A DNA stretch of 52,859 bases from MB1-2 sp046566065 (lineage in GTDB: Bacteria; Actinomycetota; CADDZG01; WHSQ01), in assembly GCA_046566065.1 (NCBI GenBank), contig JBKHXK010000017.1:1-52859 (forward strand), written 5' to 3'. The translations under genes were made by a program, and so were the position numbers. Below the pieces are notes generated by a model. The model was not told the origin of the DNA. It did not search any database and was given only the letters and a program-made list of their open reading frames with translations. This document shows positions 7,538-15,039 of this stretch, one piece after another (the stretch's first letter is position 1; each line of letters begins with the position of its first letter).

Positions 7538-8152
7538 CGGTCTCCTGCCACCCCAGCCTCGGCGACCGAGGTAGACCGCCGTAGCGATCGGCGCCACGAT
7601 CAGAACGACCAACAGCATGGTCCAGAGGAAACCGGGCCCTACCGTTTCGCCGGAGCAGATGGTGACGGGCGTGCCGATCCCGCCCGTTTCCTCGACCTGG
7701 GTCGTGCACGACGAGGATCCTCCCGTCGCGAACAAACCGAAATAGAACGCCAGTGCGAGTCCGCCCGGGACCACGAGCGTGCCGATCAGCTTGTCGCGCA
7801 ACGTCCAGGCCCTCGAGACCCACAGCAGGACGACACCGATGATCCATCCCAGGATCGGAAGGAGCACGCCGCCGACCAGCAGCAGGGCGATGGCGAAGCC
7901 CTCCAGCGCTCCAGCCTTCGGCCGCGTGATGCCGAAGCGTTCGAAGGCATCGGCGGCGATGAAGTCGGGATCGCCGAGGTCGCCCAGCGCGTTGCGCACG
8001 TCCGCGTCTGTGGCTCCGGGGGGAACCGCCTCCTCTATATGGCTCTGGATCTCGCCGACGATCTCGCGGCGACGGGCATCGGGCAGCCCCGCGAGCGCTC
8101 GATCGAGCTCTTTCAGGTAGCGGTCTGCGGCCGGGTGCAGGGTTGCGTTCAT
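7526..8152 (-). CDS. HAAS-domain membrane protein, partner of the PadR regulator
   Basis: This 208-aa protein begins with a HAAS (DUF1700-like) domain: YLKELDRALAGLPDARRREI then VGEIQSHIEEAV and DLGDPDFIAADA, a helical module typical of proteins encoded beside PadR regulators. Three or so membrane segments follow (about residues 83-108, 121-143 and 176-196), with two extracytoplasmic cysteines (SSSCTTQ, VTICSGE) that may pair. Its ATG overlaps the padR stop (ATGA), so the two are translationally coupled. In known systems the HAAS protein is part of a membrane-stress or efflux response controlled by PadR; the signal here is unknown. The gene end overlaps meaB tail to tail. Confidence 0.8.
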   Translation of the reverse strand: MNATLHPAADRYLKELDRALAGLPDARRREIVGEIQSHIEEAVPPGATDADVRNALGDLGDPDFIAADAFERFGITRPKAGALEGFAIALLLVGGVLLPILGWIIGVVLLWVSRAWTLRDKLIGTLVVPGGLALAFYFGLFATGGSSSCTTQVEETGGIGTPVTICSGETVGPGFLWTMLLVVLIVAPIATAVYLGRRGWGGRRPSAQ

Positions 8153-8499
8153 GCCTCGTCCTCCTCGATCAGTTCGTCAACAGATGACTTGAAACGGCGC
8201 CATTCCCGGGAGAAGTCCGCCAGGGCGCCGGCTCCTTTAGGGGTGAGCCGGTAGTAGCGGCGAGGCGGCCCTTTGGGAGATTCCTGCCAGGAGGACTCGA
8301 CGAGACCGTCCTTGCGCAGACGAGTGAGGAGTGGGTACAGCGTCCCCTCCGAGGTGACCATCCCATCGATATCGGCCAAGGTCTTCACGAGGTCGAACGT
8401 GTACCGCTCGCCCTTCGCCAGCACCGCCAGCACGCAGTACTCGAGGGTGCCGCGGCGCATCTGGCTGACCAGCCGGTTCTCGGTCTCGCTAGGTACCAT
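8149..8499 (-). CDS. PadR-family transcriptional regulator
   Basis: The 116-aa frame from the ATG at 8499 (MVPSETENRLVSQMRRGTLE) has the PadR winged helix: LEYCVLAVLAKGERYTFDLV, then SEGTLYPLLTRLRKDGLVES, then PRRYYRLTPKG, and a C-terminal dimerisation helix. The start at 8499 is preferred because TACTAT (8507-8512, minus strand) fits a -10 element 7 nt upstream, implying a leaderless mRNA; the upstream in-frame ATG at 8508 overlaps that hexamer. PadR proteins usually repress their own operon and release it on binding a ligand. The stop overlaps the start of the HAAS gene, its likely co-regulated partner. Confidence 0.9.
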   Translation of the reverse strand: MVPSETENRLVSQMRRGTLEYCVLAVLAKGERYTFDLVKTLADIDGMVTSEGTLYPLLTRLRKDGLVESSWQESPKGPPRRYYRLTPKGAGALADFSREWRRFKSSVDELIEEDEA

Positions 8500-8504
8500 G
8501 TACC
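8492..8504. promoter_or_regulatory. Small palindrome at the padR start, possible autoregulatory operator
   Basis: GGTAC-CAT-GTACC is a perfect inverted repeat (5-bp arms, 3-nt centre) covering the proposed leaderless transcription start of padR. Its location fits autorepression, but the arms are short and it does not match the ATGT-N8-ACAT form of many PadR operators. Confidence 0.3.
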
Positions 8505-8554
8505 GCATAGTAGCACCTGAGCCGGCGAGGTGCGAAAAAGACCGGATCTGCCTC

Positions 8555-8584
8555 TTGACATATCGAACGTATGTTCGATAAACT
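8555..8584 (+). promoter_or_regulatory. Promoter of the 13E12 gene
   Basis: A consensus -35 TTGACA (8555-8560) is followed after 18 nt by TAAACT (8579-8584), a TANNNT -10. The whole spacer is occupied by the SOS palindrome. Transcription would begin near 8591, downstream of the ATG at 8571, so that ATG cannot be the start codon. Confidence 0.65.
8561..8580. promoter_or_regulatory. LexA binding site (SOS box)
   Basis: TATCGAAC-GTAT-GTTCGATA is a perfect 8-bp inverted repeat with a 4-nt centre and contains the mycobacterial SOS consensus TCGAAC-N4-GTTCGA exactly. It lies between the -35 and -10 of the 13E12 gene, where LexA would block RNA polymerase. In Mycobacterium tuberculosis SOS boxes are also found at 13E12-family genes. 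Confidence 0.85.
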
Positions 8585-8624
8585 CCTGGGTGGAGTCCGC
8601 GCTCCTGGGCCAGAGGTTCGGTCC

Positions 8625-9740
8625 TTGAAGGCTGAAGCACCGGCAGTAAGCAGGCAGCAGCTCGTCGACGGCATCGGTCATCTCCATGCCGTGATCTCGG
8701 CTACCCAGTGGGAGCTTCTCGATTTCATCCGAGAGTTCGACTCCCGCGAGGCGTGGCGCTCCGACGGCTGCCGCGACATGGGTCAGTGGCTGGCCGGCCA
8801 CCTCGGGATCTCGGTCTCCCAGGGGAGGCGGTGGACCCACGCCGCTCACGCTCTCGTCTCACTCCCCAAGCTGTCGGCGGCTCTCCGCAACGGCGAGCTC
8901 TCGCTCGACAAGGTGGTGCAACTGGCGCGCTTCGCCACCCCCGACGACGAAGTCGCGCTGATCAAGTGGGCCCGGCGCAGCAGCTTGAACGCCGTCCGGC
9001 GCAAGGCCGATCTCGCACAGCGTCCGCCTGCCGACGACGAGGTCAAGGCCGCACATGAAGCCCGCTTCGTCTCCTGGTGGAACTGCGATGACGTCGGTTC
9101 GATCTACCTAGAAGCTCTCCTTCCCGCGCACGAGGGAGCCGTGGTGACGAGGGCGCTGCGCCGCATCGCCGATCAGATGGCGGAGGATCCCGACGGGGCC
9201 GACACGAACGAGCAGCGCTGCGCCGACGCCCTCTACGCGCTGGCGTCGCAGAGGCTTGCGAACGATCCCGACGCCGATCGCGCCACCGTGGTGGTGTCGG
9301 CGGAGCTCTCGGCCCTGGTCGACGGCGACCGCCTCGCCGAGATCGAGGGGGTCGGCAACCTGCACCCGGCCACCTTGGGGCGCATCTGCTGTGATTCACG
9401 GATACAGATCGTTACCAGGGACCCTCGTGGCTTGGCCCTCGACATCGGGCGCGCTTCGCGCACGATCCCCGGCTACATGCGGCGCGAGATGCTTCAGCGC
9501 GATGGTGGCTGCACCTTCCCGGGCTGCGGGACGAAGGCTTTCGTCGACGGCCATCACGTCTGGCCCTGGGAGTGGGGTGGCCGTACCGCCCTCGCGAACC
9601 TGACCACAGTCTGTCACTTCCATCACAAGCTGCTGCACGAGGGTGGGTGGCGCGTGCAGCTCGACCGTGACCAGAGGGCCGAGTGGTACCGACCCGACCG
9701 AACGCGCTACGACCCAGCACGACTAGCACTTGCCCGGTGA
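8625..9740 (+). CDS. 13E12-family DUF222/HNH endonuclease-domain protein
   Basis: I start at TTG 8625 (371 aa): GAGG lies 8 nt upstream, and the earlier ATG at 8571 is inside the promoter. The N-terminal DUF222 region runs to about residue 270 (QWELLDFIREFDSREAWRSD; DMGQWLAGHLGISVSQGRRW). The C-terminal HNH nuclease domain has CTFPGCGTKAFVDGHHVWPW followed by NLTTVCHFHHKLLHEGGW, with the two Cys-x-x-Cys/His zinc ligands and catalytic HH pair intact. This is the 13E12 repeat family, a multicopy, SOS-responsive actinobacterial family of unclear function, often viewed as mobile or group-II-intron/inteins-like HNH carriers; the mobility is not demonstrated. It sits between padR and the mutase gene and may have entered the meaB-mutase neighbourhood. 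Confidence 0.9.
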   Translation: MKAEAPAVSRQQLVDGIGHLHAVISATQWELLDFIREFDSREAWRSDGCRDMGQWLAGHLGISVSQGRRWTHAAHALVSLPKLSAALRNGELSLDKVVQLARFATPDDEVALIKWARRSSLNAVRRKADLAQRPPADDEVKAAHEARFVSWWNCDDVGSIYLEALLPAHEGAVVTRALRRIADQMAEDPDGADTNEQRCADALYALASQRLANDPDADRATVVVSAELSALVDGDRLAEIEGVGNLHPATLGRICCDSRIQIVTRDPRGLALDIGRASRTIPGYMRREMLQRDGGCTFPGCGTKAFVDGHHVWPWEWGGRTALANLTTVCHFHHKLLHEGGWRVQLDRDQRAEWYRPDRTRYDPARLALAR

Positions 9741-9776
9741 TGCCCCCCGGTGGTGCGGCCCGATAGACTTGCCAAT

Positions 9777-11432
9777 ATGGGCGATGACCTGCAGAAACGC
9801 TGGCGCGAGCGTTACGACGCTGCCAAGCTGCGCGAGGACAAAGACTTCGACACGCTATCCAGCGAGCCGCTGGAGCCGCTGTATGGGCCGTCGGACGGTG
9901 AGCTGGATCCCGAGATAGGCGTTCCGGGCGAGTACCCGTTCACGCGAGGTATCTACCCGAGCGGTTACCGCGGCCGGCTCTGGACGATGAGGCAGTTCGC
10001 GGGCTTCGGGACCCCGGAGGACACCAACGAGAGGTTCAAGTTCCTGGTGGATCACGGCCAGACGGGGCTCTCGGTCGCCTTCGACATGCCGACGCTGATG
10101 GGACGGGATTCCGACGAGCCTCATTCAGAGGGCGAGGTGGGTCGCTGCGGGGTGGCGGTGGACTCTCTCGCGGACATGGAGATCCTGTTCCGCGACCTCG
10201 ACCTCGAGCAGATCACGACCTCGATGACGATCTCGGGCCCGGCTCCCATGCTCTTCGCCTTCTACATCGCGGCGGCGGAGAAGCAGGGCGCCACCATCTC
10301 GAAGCTGGGCGGAACCTGCCAGACGGACATCCTGAAGGAGTACATCGCTCAGAAGGAGTGGCTGTTCCCGCCGGAGCCGCACCTGCGCATGACCGCCGAC
10401 ATGATGGAGTTCTGCGTCGACAACGTGCCCAAGTACCACCCGCTGTCGATCTCCGGCTATCACATCCGCGAAGCGGGCTCGACGGCCGTTCAGGAGCTCG
10501 CCTTCACGATCGCTTCCGGGTTCGCGCACGTCGAGCTGGGACTGCGGCGCGGGATGGACGTGGACGACTTCGCCCCGGGCCTTTCCTTCTTCTTCAACTC
10601 GCACATCGACTTCTTCGAAGAGATCGCCAAGTTCCGCGCCGCCCGAAAGATCTGGGCCCGATGGATGAAGGAGCGTTACGGGGCCAAGAAAGAACGATCC
10701 TGGATGCTCAAGTTCCACACACAGACGGCCGGCTGCTCCCTGACCGCGCAGCAGCCGTACAACAACGTGGTGCGCACCACGACCGAGGCTCTCGCGGCCG
10801 TGCTCGGCGGGACGCAGTCCCTGCACACGAACTCGCTGGACGAGGTGCTGGCCCTGCCGAGTGACGAGGCCGTGGAGATCGCGCTGCGCACCCAGCAGGT
10901 CATCGCCTACGAGACCGAGGTCACGAACGTCATCGATCCGCTCGGCGGGTCCTGGTTCGTCGAAGCGCTGACCAAGCGCACGGAGGACGAGGCCGAGGCC
11001 TACTTCTCGAAGATCGACGAGATGGGTGACGGTTCGATCCTCGACGGCATGCTTCTCGGCATCGAGCAGGGCTACTTCCAGAAGGAGATGGCCGACGCCG
11101 CCTTCAAGTACCAGCAGCTGCTGGAGCAGGGCCGGAAGGTCATGGTCGGCGTGAACAGGTTCACCAAGACCGTCCAGGAGATGCCGGAGGTGCTCGTCAT
11201 CACTCCCGAGATCGAGGAACGACAGAAGAAGTCGGTCGCCGAGGTCCGGGCCAACCGCGATGCGAAGAAGGCCGAGGACGCGATCCAGGCGCTGCGCGAG
11301 ATGGCGCACGACACGAAGCAGAACTCGATCCCCGTGCTGGTGGAAGCCGCCAAGGCTTACGTGACCTTGGGAGAGATGGTCCAGACCCTGAAGGAAGAGT
11401 GGGGCGTCTACACCGAGCCCCCGATGTTTTAA
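9777..11432 (+). CDS. Adenosylcobalamin-dependent acyl-CoA mutase large subunit, isobutyryl-CoA mutase type
   Basis: The ATG at 9777 (551 aa) has TAGACT (9764-9769) 7 nt upstream and no Shine-Dalgarno, so the mRNA is probably leaderless. The protein is the substrate-binding TIM barrel only; the B12-binding domain must be a separate small subunit, not present in this window. It closely follows Streptomyces IcmA in motifs such as YRGRLWTMRQFAGFG, SVAFDMPTLMGRDSDEP and the terminal EEWGVYTEPPMF. Two residues set specificity in this family: Tyr/Arg in methylmalonyl-CoA mutase, Phe/Gln in isobutyryl-CoA mutase. Here they are Phe74 (RQFAGF) and Gln192 (EYIAQKEW), pointing to isobutyryl-/n-butyryl-CoA interconversion. 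Automated annotation would probably say methylmalonyl-CoA mutase. Confidence 0.9.
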   Translation: MGDDLQKRWRERYDAAKLREDKDFDTLSSEPLEPLYGPSDGELDPEIGVPGEYPFTRGIYPSGYRGRLWTMRQFAGFGTPEDTNERFKFLVDHGQTGLSVAFDMPTLMGRDSDEPHSEGEVGRCGVAVDSLADMEILFRDLDLEQITTSMTISGPAPMLFAFYIAAAEKQGATISKLGGTCQTDILKEYIAQKEWLFPPEPHLRMTADMMEFCVDNVPKYHPLSISGYHIREAGSTAVQELAFTIASGFAHVELGLRRGMDVDDFAPGLSFFFNSHIDFFEEIAKFRAARKIWARWMKERYGAKKERSWMLKFHTQTAGCSLTAQQPYNNVVRTTTEALAAVLGGTQSLHTNSLDEVLALPSDEAVEIALRTQQVIAYETEVTNVIDPLGGSWFVEALTKRTEDEAEAYFSKIDEMGDGSILDGMLLGIEQGYFQKEMADAAFKYQQLLEQGRKVMVGVNRFTKTVQEMPEVLVITPEIEERQKKSVAEVRANRDAKKAEDAIQALREMAHDTKQNSIPVLVEAAKAYVTLGEMVQTLKEEWGVYTEPPMF

Positions 11433-11481
11433 GCCTGGAAAGGTTGCGTGGGGCGTCTACACCGAGCCCCCGATGTTCTAA
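11399..11481 (+). repeat. 34-bp direct repeat duplicating the mutase 3' end
   Basis: The last 34 bp of the mutase gene (11399-11432, encoding the tail up to the stop) recur at 11448-11481, 49 nt downstream, with 33/34 identity. The only difference is TTT versus TTC in the Phe codon before TAA. The second copy is out of frame with the gene and is not translated as part of it. Confidence 0.95.
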
Positions 11482-11562
11482 CCGGCTCGACCCCCCCTCG
11501 CTTCAGCGCGGAGCCGAGCCTGCCGATTCTCCGGGGGAGAGAGTTTCCTTCCCGAGGAGTCC

Positions 11563-13395
11563 ATGGAGCAGCACCACACGGCCCAAGCCGTCGTGCCGGG
11601 CCCGACCGACGCATTCCGCAACGTCGCCGAGCGACATCGTGACGACCTGCGGCAGATCCGCGAGCGGAACCGGCAGAGGAGACTGCGCTACCTCCTCTAT
11701 CTGAACGTCCTCATCCTGGCGTGGTTGCTCCGCCGGGTGGTCGAGGGTCGCCCTCTCGAGTTCGATCGTCCCGAGTTCGGCCCGGACACGATGCTGTGGC
11801 TGTTCCCGGTCTTGATCCTGCTGATGATCGCCAGCATGATGCTGCTGCCTCTGGCGAACGGCCGGTCGCCGCACATCCGCTACAGCCCCGAGCAGATCGG
11901 CATGAGCTTCGCCGACGTCAGAGGGATAGACATCGTCTTGGAGGAGGTAGCGCGCACGCTTCAGATCTTCCTCACCTACAAGACCTTCCGGGACGAGCTG
12001 GGCGGGAACCCACGTCGCGGGATCCTCTTCGAAGGGAAACCCGGCACGGTGAAGACCCACCTGGCCAAGGCGATGGCGGCCGAGGCGGGGGTGCCGTTCT
12101 TCTTCGTGTCGGCGCCGGCGTTCCAGAGCATGTGGTTCGGGATGACCGCCTTCAAGATCAGGTCCTTCTTCAAGGCCCTGAAGAAGGCGGCGCGCAAAGA
12201 GGGCGGGGCGATCGGGTTCATCGAGGAGATAGACGCCGTGGGCCTGGCGCGCGGAGGGGTCCACGCCGCGAGACAACAGGGCGCGGTCGAGACCGAGCGC
12301 ATGGTGGACTCGGGCTCGGGTGGCATGGTCAACGAGCTCCTGATCCAGCTGCAGTCGTTCGATGCGCCGCCGTTCTGGGCTCGGGTGCGCCACTGGTTCA
12401 AGGACGTCATCAACCTGTTCCTTCCGGCTACCCACCAGCTGAAGAAACGGAAGACGGATTACTCGAACGTTCTGATCATCGGAGCGACCAACCGGGCCGA
12501 CTCGTTGGACCCCGCGCTGCTTCGGCCCGGCCGGTTCGACCGGATCCTGTATTTCGATCTGCCCTCGCGGGCCGGACGCCGCGATCTGGTCGATTACTTC
12601 CTCGACCGCCGGCTCCACGACCCGGAGATGGATCGTCCGGACCGCCGCGACGAGCTCGCCGCCATGACCTTGGGGTACACGCCCGCGATGCTCGAGCATG
12701 TCTTGGACGAGGCGATCGTGTGGGCGATCCGCGACGGGCGGCGCGAGATCACCTGGCGTGACATCCAGCGCGCCCGTCTCACGGAAGAGATCGGTCTGGG
12801 TCAACCGGTCGCCTATACGGACGAGGAGCGTGAGCTGATCGCCACGCACGAAGCGGGTCACGCGGCCGCCGCCTATCTCTGCAGCAAGGATCGCAAGCTC
12901 GAGGTCCTCTCGATCATCAAGCGACGTTCGGCCCTGGGGTTGCTCGCACACTCAGACGTAGAGGAGCGATACACGAAGAAGCGATCAGAGCTTGTCGCCA
13001 CCTTGAGGGTGATGCTCGCCGGGATGGCCGCCGAGGAGCTGTTCTTCGGTGAGTCCGGGACGGGCCCTTCCTCGGACCTGACCGCGGCGACGGCTCTGGC
13101 CGCGCAGATGATCGGGTCCTACGGGATGGGCAAGAGCCTCGTCTCGTACGAGGCCGTCCAGGGCGGGTCGTACGGCGGTCCCAACATCGTCGCGAAGGTC
13201 ATGAGCAACGAGGACTCGCGTGCCGAGGTGGACGAGTTGCTCCACGAGCAGAAAACCGAGACGCTCCGTCTGCTGCAGGACAACCGCGACCTCGTCGAGG
13301 CCCTGCGCGACGCTCTGCTGGAGAGGGAAGAGCTCCTCGGCGACGAGATCCTGAGCGTGCTCGAGACCACGAAGAAGGGCCGGGCTGCGGGATAG
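11563..13395 (+). CDS. FtsH-like membrane AAA protease with altered Walker motifs
   Basis: The ATG at 11563 follows GAGGAG (610 aa). Two membrane helices (about residues 43-58 and 77-98) anchor the protein, then an AAA domain and an M41 metallopeptidase domain. The zinc site HEAGH (429-433) and the third ligand region GPSSDLTAAT (Asp505) are intact, as is the arginine-finger segment GATNRADSLDPALLRPGRFD. The Walker A reads GKPGTVKT (158-165) instead of GPPGTGKT, and Walker B reads FIEEID instead of FIDEID, so ATP binding or hydrolysis may be altered. About 60 extra residues, partly hydrophobic, lie between Walker B and the arginine fingers. Canonical FtsH is presumably encoded elsewhere; this resembles a divergent actinobacterial paralogue family. 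Substrates are unknown. Confidence 0.85.
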   Translation: MEQHHTAQAVVPGPTDAFRNVAERHRDDLRQIRERNRQRRLRYLLYLNVLILAWLLRRVVEGRPLEFDRPEFGPDTMLWLFPVLILLMIASMMLLPLANGRSPHIRYSPEQIGMSFADVRGIDIVLEEVARTLQIFLTYKTFRDELGGNPRRGILFEGKPGTVKTHLAKAMAAEAGVPFFFVSAPAFQSMWFGMTAFKIRSFFKALKKAARKEGGAIGFIEEIDAVGLARGGVHAARQQGAVETERMVDSGSGGMVNELLIQLQSFDAPPFWARVRHWFKDVINLFLPATHQLKKRKTDYSNVLIIGATNRADSLDPALLRPGRFDRILYFDLPSRAGRRDLVDYFLDRRLHDPEMDRPDRRDELAAMTLGYTPAMLEHVLDEAIVWAIRDGRREITWRDIQRARLTEEIGLGQPVAYTDEERELIATHEAGHAAAAYLCSKDRKLEVLSIIKRRSALGLLAHSDVEERYTKKRSELVATLRVMLAGMAAEELFFGESGTGPSSDLTAATALAAQMIGSYGMGKSLVSYEAVQGGSYGGPNIVAKVMSNEDSRAEVDELLHEQKTETLRLLQDNRDLVEALRDALLEREELLGDEILSVLETTKKGRAAG

Positions 13396-13399
13396 ACCC

Positions 13400-14203
13400 T
13401 TAGTTCGGGAACTCGGCGGATTCCTCGTTGGGGGCCATGTCGAACGCGTAGTGGCTCGTGTTGGCGACCGACTTGAACCACGTGGAGTTGACCTGCCAGC
13501 GGAACTCTCGCGGTCCGTTGATGAAGCTCCACGGGACGCGCATCACGATCTTCCCGTTCTCGATCAAGAACTGGCCGGGGAATCTCTTCGCTCCGTCTTT
13601 GGCGCCCGCATAGGCCTTCCACCCCTCGGGCGTGGCCTGAGCTGTGAAACCGTAGGTGTCGTTGCCGCCGGCGGAGATCCCGACGCCGATTACCATGATC
13701 GTTTCCTTGTCGGGCATCTTCTCCGGGACCGCGCCGTTGAACGACATCGTGATCTCGAACCGTTCGCCTTGCCCCTGGAACACCGCGCCGGTCATCTCCG
13801 CGTAGGACGGCACCAGCGCGCCGTCCTTCTCCGCGTCGTTGGACGGGTCCTCGATCGTGGAGGAGCGATCTGCGAGCGACGGGTCGACGGGGCTGGGAGG
13901 GCCTTTGGAGGCGAAGCTCTGTGGCGCGGCCGCCTCGCCGCTGCTCGCCGGAGGAGGGGACTCGCCGGGCTCGGGCAGCGCGCTGTTGCCTCCCTGCCCG
14001 TCGCTGCCGCCGCCGCCCTTACCGGGCTTCGACTTGCCCGCTCCCTTACCGCCGCCTTTGCCTTGCCCTTTGTTGGCCTTCTTCTCGGACGGCACGCGCG
14101 TCTTCTCGCCCTCGGCCGTCTCCGGGCCGGCACTCGAGCAGGCGCCGAGCAGACCCACCACCAACACGAGTGCGGTTATCGACCGGCGTGACCTGACCCT
14201 CAT
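13400..14203 (-). CDS. Lipoprotein with Gly/Lys/Pro-rich linker and C-terminal beta domain
   Basis: The 267-aa product starts MRVRSRRSITALVLVVGLLG and has a lipobox (LLGAC, Cys22), so it should be lipidated on the outer face of the membrane. Residues about 30-110 are disordered and rich in Gly, Lys, Ser and Pro (KGQGKGGGKGAGKSKPGKGG). From about residue 125 a beta-rich domain follows (FEITMSFNGAVPEKM; GQFLIENGKIVMRVPWSF), resembling the folds that bind or cap other exported proteins, without a recognisable active site. Its ATG overlaps the stop of the 53-aa membrane protein, and it is the last gene of a three-gene unit with a nudix hydrolase. Function unknown. Confidence 0.75.
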   Translation of the reverse strand: MRVRSRRSITALVLVVGLLGACSSAGPETAEGEKTRVPSEKKANKGQGKGGGKGAGKSKPGKGGGGSDGQGGNSALPEPGESPPPASSGEAAAPQSFASKGPPSPVDPSLADRSSTIEDPSNDAEKDGALVPSYAEMTGAVFQGQGERFEITMSFNGAVPEKMPDKETIMVIGVGISAGGNDTYGFTAQATPEGWKAYAGAKDGAKRFPGQFLIENGKIVMRVPWSFINGPREFRWQVNSTWFKSVANTSHYAFDMAPNEESAEFPN

Positions 14204-14361
14204 AGACCTCGTCCCCCTCGGATGATGCGATAGCCAAGTATCGCCGCGATCAGGGCCAATGCGATGGCGATCACGGCCCCCACCGTTTGGATGGGGTCGG
14301 CTGCCGGCAGCTCGAAGACGCTCGGTGAGGGCGACGGCGCGACCGTCTGGAGAAGGATCAT
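14200..14361 (-). CDS. 53-aa single-pass membrane protein
   Basis: The frame from ATG 14361 (MILLQTVAPSPSPSVFELPA) encodes 53 residues with one membrane helix (TVGAVIAIALALIAAILGY) and a basic tail (RIIRGGRGL), so the C-terminus is probably cytoplasmic. Both ends are coupled by 4-nt ATGA overlaps: its start with the nudix stop and its stop with the lipoprotein start. That double overlap is the main evidence that it is a real gene. It matches no family I know. Confidence 0.7.
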   Translation of the reverse strand: MILLQTVAPSPSPSVFELPAADPIQTVGAVIAIALALIAAILGYRIIRGGRGL

Positions 14362-14987
14362 TCGCCGCGTCCGGGCGGTGGACCGTCCCACGATGTGGTT
14401 GCCCCGGGGGGTTTGGTCAGACCGGCGGCCGCGAGCCTCTCCAGGAGGATCCGCAGCAAGCGGGCCGTGACGCCCCAGATGACGTGGCCATCCCACACCC
14501 AGGCCTCCGTCGGGAAGGTGCGACCTCGCTCGGTGAAGCCGGGCTCGCGTCTGATGTCGTCCACCAGAGCCTCGAGCGGGACCTCCAGGATCTTGGCGAC
14601 CTCCGCCGGGTTCGGTGACAGCTCCGGGCGCTGCTGCAGGAACCCCACGATGGGGCTGACGACGTACCCGGTTACGAACGTTGGGGTGTCGTCGAGACGA
14701 CCGACCACCGACACGGCCGCCGGATTGAGCCCGATCTCCTCGTGCGCCTCACGCAGAGCGGCGGCCTCCGCCGAGAGGTCGGTGGCGTCGATGGACCCGC
14801 CCGGGAAGCTGATCTGCCCCTTGTGATGGGGCAGCGTCTCGGTGCGGACGGTGAAGATCAACGTCGGATCCGGGTCGGGGTAGATCGGGATCAGCACGGC
14901 GGCCTCCCGCGCGTCGGGGAGGCGAACCGTGCGTGGGGGATGGTCGGCGAACGCGCCGCGGAGTCGCCGCTCCAACTCGATAGACAT
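14358..14987 (-). CDS. Nudix hydrolase of the CoA pyrophosphatase (NudL/YeaB) type
   Basis: The 209-aa protein carries the UPF0035/NudL signature LPHHKGQISFPGGSIDATD followed by the nudix box core ALREAHEEIGL, with all metal-binding glutamates present. Family members hydrolyse coenzyme A or acyl-CoA to phosphopantetheine derivatives and 3',5'-ADP, removing oxidised CoA. The ATG at 14987 has TACGAT (14996-15001, minus strand) 8 nt upstream and no Shine-Dalgarno, suggesting a leaderless transcript. It heads an operon with the 53-aa membrane protein and the lipoprotein, and is divergent from an enoyl-CoA hydratase, in keeping with a CoA-related role. Confidence 0.9.
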   Translation of the reverse strand: MSIELERRLRGAFADHPPRTVRLPDAREAAVLIPIYPDPDPTLIFTVRTETLPHHKGQISFPGGSIDATDLSAEAAALREAHEEIGLNPAAVSVVGRLDDTPTFVTGYVVSPIVGFLQQRPELSPNPAEVAKILEVPLEALVDDIRREPGFTERGRTFPTEAWVWDGHVIWGVTARLLRILLERLAAAGLTKPPGATTSWDGPPPGRGE

Positions 14988-15039
14988 GCCTGGCCATCGT
15001 AGCCTTCGCTTTCAACTCATCTAACAAAGGAGATCCCCG

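Noticed and set aside
8571..8624. ATG at 8571 as start of the 13E12 protein
   Set aside because: It lies inside the SOS palindrome and before the predicted transcription start; the TTG at 8625 has GAGG at a normal distance.
9396..9729. Minus-strand frames inside the HNH region
   Set aside because: Shadows of the zinc/HNH codons with no independent evidence; the plus-strand protein has intact catalytic motifs.
10125..11309. 394-codon minus-strand frame inside the mutase gene
   Set aside because: Antisense to a highly conserved catalytic protein; composition (His/Gly/Leu/Arg-rich) is what reversed codons of this gene give.
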